Positions 15,371 through 21,732 of a DNA stretch of 33,340 bases are shown piece after piece (the first letter of the stretch is position 1; each line of letters opens with the position of its first letter). Under the pieces are notes generated by a model that saw only the letters and a list, made by a program, of their open reading frames with translations, was not told the DNA's origin and searched no databases. Source of the DNA: Clostridia bacterium (GTDB lineage: Bacteria > Bacillota > Clostridia > Christensenellales > Aristaeellaceae); NCBI GenBank assembly GCA_017459565.1, contig JAFUCP010000153.1, positions 1 through 33,340 on the forward strand. Reading direction: 5' to 3'. The position numbers were made by a program, and so were the translations under genes.

Positions 15371-16003
15371 TTATGCGCCGAAGAGGGTCTGCTGGAACAG
15401 ATCGGCGGTGAATGCCTCGCCCATGGCGGCCTTCACCGGGTCGGTGGCGGGGCCGCCGTGCTTGAGCAGCCCTTCGCTGTAAACGGCGGCCTTGAGCTTC
15501 TTTTGATCGGGCTTACAGGGCTGGGCCGCCTTCGCCGCGGCGAGATAGGCTTTGACATAGTCCCCGGCGATGCCGTCGAACCGCGCCGCGTCGTCGATGG
15601 TTCCCTTCTCATTCAATCCCGGAGGGACGATCAGCGGGGTATACCAGTATTCCTGCTTCTCTTCGGGGATGCCCGCCGAATCGCCAATCGCCCTGATCAT
15701 GCCGTCGGCGCAAAACGAATCGCCCAGCAGCGAATTGTACATCTCCGCCACCATGATCTCCTGCCCCATCGCGTGGATACGGTCGTAGGAAAAAATCGGC
15801 GCGTCCAGCTCAAACGGGTTGATCACCAGCGTCTGCATCTGCATGGGGCCCTGGGCCGTCATCACGCCCACATGGCCCAGTCCCTCGGCAGCGTAGGCCC
15901 GCGCCTCAAACGCCATGCCCATCGCCTCAAACCGGCGCGCCGCGCCTTCCTTTTCGGTCAGGGGAAATTCAGCTCGGATCATATCCAACAGTTTTTCAAG
16001 CAT
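15371..16003 (-). CDS. Protein resembling ferredoxin-dependent bilin reductases (PcyA/HY2 family)
   Basis: This soluble protein has 210 residues and no signal peptide. By eye it lines up with cyanobacterial PcyA in three places: a hydrophobic strand followed by APIFSYDRI (residues 68-76; PcyA has LPLFGCDIV), a mid segment with TPLIVPPG (122-129; PcyA has CLFIRPSN), and a C-terminus AMGEAFTADLFQQTLF (193-208; PcyA has AFGEAWAERYMSQVLF). Asp74 would match the catalytic Asp105 of PcyA. The His88 position appears to be Gln, as in family members that differ in product. If right, it reduces a linear tetrapyrrole with ferredoxin electrons. No heme oxygenase or phytochrome is in the window. It follows the DUF1295 gene by 13 bases. 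This is a remote match from memory and needs a profile search. Confidence 0.45.
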   Translation of the reverse strand: MLEKLLDMIRAEFPLTEKEGAARRFEAMGMAFEARAYAAEGLGHVGVMTAQGPMQMQTLVINPFELDAPIFSYDRIHAMGQEIMVAEMYNSLLGDSFCADGMIRAIGDSAGIPEEKQEYWYTPLIVPPGLNEKGTIDDAARFDGIAGDYVKAYLAAAKAAQPCKPDQKKLKAAVYSEGLLKHGGPATDPVKAAMGEAFTADLFQQTLFGA

Positions 16004-16016
16004 TTTAAGGTCCTCC

Positions 16017-16808
16017 TTATCCCACCAGGAATTTGTACTTCTTCACGCTGTACAGCGGAACAAACGGGATGAGAATCGGCACGGTGCGCACATACTTCTG
16101 ATACTCAGGGTCCGCGCCATAGTTCTTGTCCTGGCGCATTTCCAGCCGGCGCGCGCCGCTGAACATCACCCATACGATTGATGCGAAGCCCAGGATAGCC
16201 AGCGCCCACTGCCCCGCGCCCTTCAGCGCCGTCACGCCCCCCAGCAGCACGCCCAGCCAGATCATCAGCTCACCCAGATAATTGGGGCAGCGCACAAAGC
16301 TGTACAGCCCGGTATCCACAAACCGCCGGCTGTTTTTGCGCTTGGCCGCGCTCTTTTGCAGGTCCGCCGTCGCCTCCAGCGCGATGCCACAGGCCGTCAC
16401 CGCCAGGCCAATCCACAGCATGGCGTCCGCGGGCGCGCCGTTTTGCAGGCGGAAATACAGCGGGATCGTCATCAGCGTGTACAGCAGGCCGCAGGTCACC
16501 CACAGCCCGAGCTTGGCGAGGAAGGACACGCGCTTGCTGCGGTCCAGCTCCGGGCTCACCACCCTGCGATAGGCCGCGCTCTTGCGCTCGCGGAGAAGCA
16601 GATAGCCGGACAGCCGACATCCGTAGACCACCATCAGCAGGCAGGCCAGCCACTCCGGCAGGGTCATGGCGCTATGATAGGCAATGCCCAGCGCCACGCC
16701 GATGGCCGCGATGGCCAGACCGTAGCCCACGGAAATGAACCACAGATAGCTGTAAAACCCCACGGAGCAGGCCAGCAGGCTCACCAGCAGGAAAACCCAA
16801 TAGCTCAT
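16017..16808 (-). CDS. DUF1295 / isoprenylcysteine methyltransferase-like membrane protein
   Basis: This 263-residue protein has about six hydrophobic helices and the C-terminal motif RRFVDTGLYSFVRCPNYLGELMIW, close to the RHPNYxGE motif of DUF1295 and ICMT-like membrane methyltransferases or 5-alpha-reductase-like enzymes. The usual RHPN is RCPN here. Two ATGs lie in tandem (16809-16811 and 16806-16808) behind GGAGG at 16816-16820; the second has the better spacing of seven bases. The frame stays open upstream, but those codons fall in a repeat-rich leader. It is probably the first gene of a two-gene unit with the bilin-reductase-like gene. The substrate is unknown. Confidence 0.8.
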   Translation of the reverse strand: MSYWVFLLVSLLACSVGFYSYLWFISVGYGLAIAAIGVALGIAYHSAMTLPEWLACLLMVVYGCRLSGYLLLRERKSAAYRRVVSPELDRSKRVSFLAKLGLWVTCGLLYTLMTIPLYFRLQNGAPADAMLWIGLAVTACGIALEATADLQKSAAKRKNSRRFVDTGLYSFVRCPNYLGELMIWLGVLLGGVTALKGAGQWALAILGFASIVWVMFSGARRLEMRQDKNYGADPEYQKYVRTVPILIPFVPLYSVKKYKFLVG

Positions 16809-16859
16809 CATACATCCTCCATTCTTTAAAGTAGACGATGATCCATTCAAGTGTCGAGG

Positions 16860-17024
16860 CTGCGTGTGCATTTTTCGGCAGGCGGCCTTGCAGATTCCGA
16901 AGGTTTACCGGGTTCGAGCACCCGGAAAACAATCCAGTGGACTGTTTTCCGCAAGAACGGGCTGGGAAGCCCCGGAGGTAAATCGAGAAATCTGCAACAG
17001 ACAGATGCCGAAAAAGCGTCGCAG
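16860..17024. repeat. 165-bp foldback element with three internal hairpins
   Basis: The ends 16860-16912 and about 16971-17024 are imperfect inverted copies: both read CTGCG, then a TTTTTCGGCA block, then a TGCAGATT block, then a TTTACC block leading to CCGGG. Between them lie CCGGG/CCCGG (16908-16912 and 16921-16925), GGAAAACA/TGTTTTCC with an extended stem (16924-16950), and GGGCT/AGCCC with a GGGA loop (16959-16972). The whole could fold as a cloverleaf. It lies in the presumed leader of the DUF1295 gene. Similar hairpin sequences recur as dispersed repeats in Clostridia, from memory. Nothing else in 16821-17212 looks like a gene. Confidence 0.7.
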
Positions 17025-17181
17025 AATCGGTGCGGGAACGATTCAGCGGCTACTTAATTTCCCTGCGTTTTTTCGCTGCGCCAGGCCGAAAGCCCGCAGG
17101 CTTACCGGCGACAGGTCAGAGGGAATCAGCGCATATGCAGCGCAGAAAGGAAATACGGGATCATCTGTATCCGCGCTGATA

Positions 17182-17210
17182 ATAGTACCATATTGAAATC
17201 CTTTTGTCAA
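17182..17210 (-). promoter_or_regulatory. Consensus promoter for the DUF1295 unit
   Basis: On the minus strand, a perfect TTGACA (17205-17210), a 17-base spacer and TACTAT (17182-17187) point towards the DUF1295 gene. The leader would be about 365 bases and contains the foldback element. The -35 box overlaps the foot of the upstream terminator. Confidence 0.7.
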
Positions 17211-17212
17211 AA

Positions 17213-17256
17213 GGGCTGCCCCTGAATCATTTCTCGCGGTCACATCGGGGCAGCCC
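17213..17256 (-). terminator. Terminator of the Cna_B gene
   Basis: A perfect 10-bp inverted repeat, GGGCTGCCCC (17213-17222) and GGGGCAGCCC (17247-17256), follows the minus-strand stop at 17269 and is followed on that strand by TTTT. A second small palindrome, CCTTTTG/CAAAAGG (17200-17214), overlaps its foot and the next promoter. Confidence 0.7.
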
Positions 17257-17268
17257 ATCGTCGTTTCA

Positions 17269-17910
17269 CTATGCTTTTTTACGCTTTTTGAGCGCCATCA
17301 GCAGGGCCAGGGCCAGCAGACCGACGCCGCCAAACACGAAGGGATACAGCGGGGTCTCGTCGCCGGTGCCCAGCATACCGTACAGCGGCGTGCCATAGTC
17401 GAACATATCGAGCAGGCCCTCCAGATCCTCCTCCGACAGGTTGCTTATGCGCTGAACCAGCGTGTCCGGCCGACCGGCTTTGGCGGTGATTTCGGTTTTG
17501 ACGCTGATGTCGCGCAGGGCATTGGTCACGTTCAGGCCGTCGTAGCGGGCGAAGTATCCCTCCACGCCCTCCTCGCGAAGCTTGTAGCCGTAGGCATGGC
17601 CATAGCCGTCGTCCAGCGGCTGTCTGCCGAAGCTGTACTTCCAGCCGTCCCGAGCCGTGACGGTGCGCGTCTCGACCACCACGTCGTCGCGCAGCAGCTG
17701 CACTGTGATGCTGTCGGGCCGCTTTCCGGCGGCGTCGTCGTTTTCTCTCCAGGTCTTGGCGCCGGAGAACTCCGCGTAGCGCTCGGGCTCCCTGGCGATC
17801 AGCGTGTTGGTGATCCGATAACCGGAGACGGAGGTCTGATAGCCCTCCACCGAAGACTCGCTTATGCCGCCGCATCCTTTGCGGCCGCCATGACTCTGCG
17901 CTGTGGCCAT
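17269..17910 (-). CDS. Cna_B-repeat surface protein, probably a 5'-truncated remnant
   Basis: The protein has the last strand of one Cna_B domain (VEGYQTSVSGYRITNT, residues 21-36), one whole Cna_B domain (about 44-132), a short helical stretch, then LGTGD (180-184), a hydrophobic helix (about 190-207) and a KKRKK tail, the layout of a sortase-anchored protein. The usual LPxTG is degenerate, although the TGDETPLYP context is typical. Cna_B proteins normally have a signal peptide and hundreds of residues before this point; here the homology begins abruptly at residue 15 and there is no signal peptide. I take the ATG 17908-17910, which lacks a ribosome site. A possible promoter is 20 bases upstream. 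It is most likely a decaying fragment. Confidence 0.7.
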   Translation of the reverse strand: MATAQSHGGRKGCGGISESSVEGYQTSVSGYRITNTLIAREPERYAEFSGAKTWRENDDAAGKRPDSITVQLLRDDVVVETRTVTARDGWKYSFGRQPLDDGYGHAYGYKLREEGVEGYFARYDGLNVTNALRDISVKTEITAKAGRPDTLVQRISNLSEEDLEGLLDMFDYGTPLYGMLGTGDETPLYPFVFGGVGLLALALLMALKKRKKA

Positions 17911-17929
17911 ATTATGGTCACACAAAATA

Positions 17930-17958
17930 ATTATACCGCACAATTCCGTGTATGTCTC
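17930..17958 (-). promoter_or_regulatory. Possible promoter ahead of the Cna_B fragment
   Basis: On the minus strand, GAGACA (17953-17958), a 17-base spacer and a perfect TATAAT (17930-17935) lie so close to the ATG at 17910 that the leader would be only about 13 bases and without a ribosome site. It may be a chance match in AT-rich DNA, or belong to an older arrangement. Confidence 0.4.
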
Positions 17959-18010
17959 TATTCCGAATATAAAAAATTCAATGAATGAATTAAATAAAAT
18001 GCACAATTAT

Positions 18011-18038
18011 GCCGCCCCTGCGCAAAAGCCGGGGCGGC
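18011..18038 (-). terminator. Terminator-like hairpin after the acetyltransferase
   Basis: GCCGCCCC (18011-18018) and GGGGCGGC (18031-18038) form a perfect 8-bp GC stem just past the minus-strand stop at 18042. The following DNA is AT-rich but has no clean T run. Confidence 0.55.
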
Positions 18039-18041
18039 CCT

Positions 18042-18551
18042 TCATTCCTGCGGCAAGGCCCTTTCCGCCACCAGGGCCGTCCAGCCGTCCATGGGCGCCC
18101 TGTCGATGACGTCAAAGCCGTTCTTGCGCCAGAAGTGGTTGGCCTGGGGGTTGTCCTCGGCGATGGCCAGGCGGACAGCGGTCTTTCCCACCGCGCGCAG
18201 ATACGCGCACACATCGCGGATGATGGCGCTGCCGATCCCCCGACCCTCGCGGGCGGCGTCCACCATGAAAAAGCCGATATAGGCGATATCCGGCGTCGGA
18301 TAGCCGTCGATCAGATCCATGACCGCCTCCAGCGACCCGTCCCGGAAAAAGCCGACATAGTACTTGTCCTGCGGCGCGACGCCCGGGGGCGCGACGCGCA
18401 TGTCGCTCAGCACCTGCGCCCGGGTGGCCTCCATGCCGCAATAGCGATAATACAGCATATGCCGCCGGCATAAATCCAGCACGGCGTCCGCGTCCGATTC
18501 TCCCAGGCGCCGGATATCATATGCGCCGCAGAGCCCTTTCATGTCGATCAT
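18042..18551 (-). CDS. GNAT family N-acetyltransferase
   Basis: This 169-residue protein has the GNAT acetyl-CoA-binding motif A, VDAAREGRGIGSAII (about residues 97-111), followed by a typical motif B (AIAEDNPQANHFWRKNGFDVI) that includes the N..A..FW..NGF pattern. It transfers an acetyl group from acetyl-CoA to an amine; the substrate cannot be told. The ATG at 18549-18551 is eight bases after GAGAGGG. The TTG two codons earlier is too close to that site. It lies 18 bases behind the dihydrolipoamide dehydrogenase gene and is probably in the same transcript. Confidence 0.88.
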   Translation of the reverse strand: MIDMKGLCGAYDIRRLGESDADAVLDLCRRHMLYYRYCGMEATRAQVLSDMRVAPPGVAPQDKYYVGFFRDGSLEAVMDLIDGYPTPDIAYIGFFMVDAAREGRGIGSAIIRDVCAYLRAVGKTAVRLAIAEDNPQANHFWRKNGFDVIDRAPMDGWTALVAERALPQE

Positions 18552-18569
18552 GGCCAAAACCCTCTCCCT

Positions 18570-19949
18570 TTATACCCGCCGGGGCATGGCGTTCACGCAA
18601 AGCCCCTCGGCGTCGTGGGCCGCCTCCTTGATGATCTCCGAGACGGTGGGATGGGGATGGATGACGCCGGACAGGCTGTGGACGGTGCCTCCGTGGGCCA
18701 TCACCGCGGCGATTTCCGCGATCATGTCCGTGGCCCTGGGGGCCATGATCTGACAGCCCAGTATCGCGCCGGTCCGCCGGTCCGCCACCAGCTTGATCAG
18801 GCCCGTCGTCTCGTTCATCACCAGGCAGCGCCCGTTGGCCGCGATGTTGAAGCCGCCGGTGAGGACGTCATGCCCCTGTTCGCGGGCGGCCTCCTCGGTC
18901 AGGCCCACCCAGGCGATCTCCGGCGAGGTATAGATGCAGGCGGGCACCCGGTCGTAGCGCATGGTCTCATCCCGGCCCGCGCAGTTCGCCGCGGCCACCA
19001 TGCCCTGGGCGGAGGCCACGTGGGCCAGCTGAATCTTGCCCGTGATATCGCCGATGGCATACACATCCGGGATGGCGGTGCGCAGTCGGTCGTCCACCTC
19101 CACAAATCCCCGGCGGTCGGTGGCGAGGCCGATGCGTTCCAGGCCGCAATCCCCGGTTACCGGCCTGCGTCCCGCGCAGACGATCACCGCCGAGGAGGTC
19201 CGCTCATCCGCCGCGCCGTTCCTTTCAAAGCGCACGGTGCGGCCCCGGACGACCTCCGTCACCCTCGCGCCCAATATGAACTCCACGCCCCGCTTCTTCA
19301 AAAGCGCCTTCAGCTTTGCGGTGATCTCCGGCGCGCAGCCCGGCAGGATATCCGGCAGCATTTCGATGACGATCACCTTCCTGCCCAGGGCGGAGAACAG
19401 CGTGGCGAACTCGATACCGATGACACCGCCGCCGATGATGACCGCGCCGCTGGGCAGCTGGGTGGCGTTCAGCACGTCGTCGCTGGTATAGGCGCTCTCG
19501 ATGCCCGGCACCGGCGGACGGGCGGGCTCGCTGCCCGTGGCCAGGATCAGCTTGTCGTAACTGACGGCGCGGCCCGCCACGTCCATGGCATTGGGCCCCG
19601 TCAGGCGGCCAAAGCCGCGGATGACCTCGACGCCGTGGGCCTTCTCCAGCGCCTCGATGCCGCCCACCAGCCGCTTCACCCGCTCGTCCTTGTAGGCCGC
19701 CAGCCGGGCGTAATTCAGCGTCAGCCCGTCCAGGATCAGCCCAAATTCGCTTCCGGCCTTCGCCTCGGCGTAGATCTCCGCGCCGTGGAGCAGCGCCTTG
19801 GTGGGGATGCAGCCCCGGTTCAGGCAGGTGCCCCCCAGCTCCCGCGCCTCGATCAACGCCGTCTTCAGCCCCAGCTGGGCGCAGCGGATCGCACATTCAT
19901 AGCCGCCCGGCCCGCCGCCGAGGACCGCTACGTTGAATTCATGCTTCAT
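18570..19949 (-). CDS. lpdA: Dihydrolipoyl dehydrogenase
   Basis: This 459-residue flavoprotein oxidises dihydrolipoamide with NAD+. The FAD motif GGGPGGYECA is at 11-20, the redox-active disulfide is in GGTCLNRGCIPTK (Cys42 and Cys47), the NAD-binding GGGVIGIEFA follows in the middle, and the C-terminal His-Glu pair is in HPHPTVSE. Length and motifs are those of a working E3 enzyme. No E2, H-protein or lipoate ligase gene is nearby, so its complex (glycine cleavage or a 2-oxoacid or acetoin dehydrogenase) is unknown. The start has AAGGAGG eight bases upstream. It follows the rubredoxin terminator. Confidence 0.95.
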   Translation of the reverse strand: MKHEFNVAVLGGGPGGYECAIRCAQLGLKTALIEARELGGTCLNRGCIPTKALLHGAEIYAEAKAGSEFGLILDGLTLNYARLAAYKDERVKRLVGGIEALEKAHGVEVIRGFGRLTGPNAMDVAGRAVSYDKLILATGSEPARPPVPGIESAYTSDDVLNATQLPSGAVIIGGGVIGIEFATLFSALGRKVIVIEMLPDILPGCAPEITAKLKALLKKRGVEFILGARVTEVVRGRTVRFERNGAADERTSSAVIVCAGRRPVTGDCGLERIGLATDRRGFVEVDDRLRTAIPDVYAIGDITGKIQLAHVASAQGMVAAANCAGRDETMRYDRVPACIYTSPEIAWVGLTEEAAREQGHDVLTGGFNIAANGRCLVMNETTGLIKLVADRRTGAILGCQIMAPRATDMIAEIAAVMAHGGTVHSLSGVIHPHPTVSEIIKEAAHDAEGLCVNAMPRRV

Positions 19950-19985
19950 GGTGAAACCTCCTTGATTTCCTCACGGGGATGGCGG

Positions 19986-20015
19986 AAAAACGCGGCGGGA
20001 GCGACGCAACGCCGC
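19986..20015 (-). terminator. Intrinsic terminator after rubredoxin
   Basis: GCGGCG (19992-19997) and CGCCGC (20010-20015) form the stem, and on the minus strand it is followed by TTTTT (19986-19990 on the plus strand reads AAAAA). This should separate the rubredoxin transcript from lpdA. Confidence 0.65.
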
Positions 20016-20048
20016 CCCCGCCCATGTCGTCGATCGGTGTATCCCGAA

Positions 20049-20207
20049 TCAGGCCTCGGAGAACATATCCTTGCCGACGCCGCACAGCGGACACTCAAAG
20101 TCCTCGGGCAGATCCTCAAATTTGATGCCGGGGGCAATGCCGTTCTCGGGGCTGCCCAGTTCCTCGTCGTACTCCCAGCCACAGGCGTCGCAAACAAACT
20201 TTGCCAT
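20049..20207 (-). CDS. Rubredoxin
   Basis: This 52-residue electron carrier has the two knuckles that bind one iron: CDACGWEYD (Cys6, Cys9) and CPLCGVGKD (Cys39, Cys42). Length and the GxxxGxxFEDLPEDF middle are typical. In anaerobes it passes electrons to rubrerythrin or to flavodiiron proteins in oxygen defence. The frame is open to 20264, but the ATG 20205-20207 has GGAGGG nine bases upstream and gives the standard N-terminus. It has its own promoter and terminator, so it is a one-gene unit. Confidence 0.96.
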   Translation of the reverse strand: MAKFVCDACGWEYDEELGSPENGIAPGIKFEDLPEDFECPLCGVGKDMFSEA

Positions 20208-20243
20208 CTCTATACCCTCCAATTCTATTATGGATGTAAAGAT

Positions 20244-20272
20244 ATTATACACGGTTTTACACAAAATGGGAA
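20244..20272 (-). promoter_or_regulatory. Promoter for rubredoxin
   Basis: On the minus strand, TTCCCA (20267-20272), a 17-base spacer and a perfect TATAAT (20244-20249) lie about 40 bases ahead of the start. The -35 box touches the upstream terminator stem. Confidence 0.55.
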
Positions 20273-20305
20273 GCCCCCATCGAATAAAAGTTTCGACTGG
20301 GGCTT
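20271..20305 (-). terminator. Terminator of the nucleoside-importer unit
   Basis: AAGCCCC (20271-20277) and GGGGCTT (20299-20305), with an inner CGAA/TTCG pair, form a hairpin 25 bases past the minus-strand stop at 20330. A loose T-rich tail follows on the minus strand. Confidence 0.6.
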
Positions 20306-20329
20306 ATAGATTTGCTTATGCCGGAGCGG

Positions 20330-21676
20330 TCAGCGGGGCTGAAGCTCACAGATGCAGGTGTCCTGCCACTTCTGCCCGGGATAGGCGCTTTCGATGAAGA
20401 GGCCGATCTCCACGAAGGGCTTTTCGCCGTAGCCGGAAATCTCCACCGATTGGATGCCCATGGCATCCCTGAGCGTATAGTGCGATGTGACGCCGTCCAC
20501 GATCAGCGTGATGTCCTTGGGACGCCCGTTGTTGTTGTAATTCCGCTTTGCCCTGTGGTTCCCGGCGCGAATGTCCAGCATGAACGAGGTGCGTCCAAAG
20601 GTCGCCACTGTAAAGGTGATGCCCTCGCCGATGCCGTAGCCCGGGGCCGACTCCGACCAATGGGTGTTGGTGTTGCCGTCGAAGGCCGCGCTCACGGGAT
20701 AGCTGCCGTACTTGTCCCGGTGTTCGCTGGTGGCGCTGTAGCCGATGACCTGGGGCGTCAGGCTCGCGGCCCTCCCCGCGGCATCGGGGATCTCACCGGC
20801 ATACAGCCGCGTGAGAAAATCGGCGTCCGCCACGCCCGTCGCTTCCAGCCCGGTCATGACCTGCGCGGCCTGGACGGCGGCAAGGGTCTTGTTCCCGAAA
20901 TCGCCGTCCGCGCCGCCGCTCAGATAGCCCAGCTGGATCAGTATCCTTTGCAGGCCCGATACCCGGTCACCCTTATCGCCCTTTGATAGGCTGCTCAGAT
21001 CCACGTTCGCGGGGACGGGCGTGGGCGCGGCCTCGGGGGTGGGCTCCGGGGTGGGCTCGACCGCCTGGGCACGAATCTCATAGCTCAGCTGTGCGCCCTG
21101 GACGGTGACCGCCAGCATCAGCGCCGAACCACCCCGGGCCACGTCCACAGGCAGCGTGCAGCCGAACACATAGTGGCCCCGCTGCCCCGGCTCGATGGGA
21201 AAGCCGTCCGCCGCGTTGATCACCCAGGCGGTATTCTGCCTTTCGCTGTCCTCTCCATAGGCCAGATCCGCGCTGATGCCGTTGGCATAGTTCTGCTGGA
21301 ACGCCCAGCCGCCATAGGCCATGCCGTCGCAGTACGCCTTGACGACGCAGCCCTCCAGGTAGTCTGCCGGCGAGGCCGAGGTGTTGTCGATATCCATTTT
21401 CAGCAGCGCGTATAGTGCGTCATCCCCGGAAAGGTAGTAATCCCCGCTGCCGCCGGGCTCCGTCGCCCCCTGCCGGTAATAGCCCAGCCTGTCGCCGAAA
21501 TCAAAGGCCGTGGCCCGGGCCGAAAACAGGCCGTCCGCCGAAACCGTCTCCCCCGGGCGGAGATCGCCCGAAAAGCCCTCGGCGCGGGAGGCAAGGAAAG
21601 CGGCGTCGGTTCCCGGCAGCGCGCCGGTGGCGAGCAGCGCAAGCGCGAGCAGCAGGCAGAGGGACAGGCGTTTCAT
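20330..21676 (-). CDS. Secreted protein: unnamed module, PG_binding_1, C-terminal glycan-binding-like domain
   Basis: This 448-residue protein has a signal peptide (to about residue 26, no lipobox Cys). The N-terminal module (about 30-203) is clearly related to that of its upstream neighbour: both carry YYLSG, LKMDI, YGGWAFQQN, WVINAAD and GHYxFGCTLP. A Pro/Thr linker leads to a PG_binding_1 repeat (about 229-292; SKGDKGDRVSGLQRILIQLG). The last 135 residues (DGNTNTHWSESAPGYGIGEG and on) look like a discoidin-like, NADase-type glycan-binding domain. It should sit on peptidoglycan. The ATG 21674-21676 is eight bases after GGAGG. It lies 56 bases behind the SH3 protein with no terminator between, so I read it as the last gene of the importer operon. 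Confidence 0.8.
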   Translation of the reverse strand: MKRLSLCLLLALALLATGALPGTDAAFLASRAEGFSGDLRPGETVSADGLFSARATAFDFGDRLGYYRQGATEPGGSGDYYLSGDDALYALLKMDIDNTSASPADYLEGCVVKAYCDGMAYGGWAFQQNYANGISADLAYGEDSERQNTAWVINAADGFPIEPGQRGHYVFGCTLPVDVARGGSALMLAVTVQGAQLSYEIRAQAVEPTPEPTPEAAPTPVPANVDLSSLSKGDKGDRVSGLQRILIQLGYLSGGADGDFGNKTLAAVQAAQVMTGLEATGVADADFLTRLYAGEIPDAAGRAASLTPQVIGYSATSEHRDKYGSYPVSAAFDGNTNTHWSESAPGYGIGEGITFTVATFGRTSFMLDIRAGNHRAKRNYNNNGRPKDITLIVDGVTSHYTLRDAMGIQSVEISGYGEKPFVEIGLFIESAYPGQKWQDTCICELQPR

Positions 21677-21732
21677 TTGGGAAGCCTCCTTCATGGTTGC
21701 GGTCCGGCGAAGTCCTTTGGGGCGCGCGGCGC

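Noticed and set aside
16908..16925. GGTTCGAGCACCC, which looks like the T arm of a tRNA
   Set aside because: The loop is eight bases, there is no matching acceptor, D or anticodon arm at the right spacing and no CCA. It is part of the foldback element.
17911..18006. Longer N-terminus for the Cna_B gene, starting at 18006
   Set aside because: It would begin upstream of the only visible promoter, in AT-rich DNA, without a ribosome site, and the added residues are not a signal peptide.
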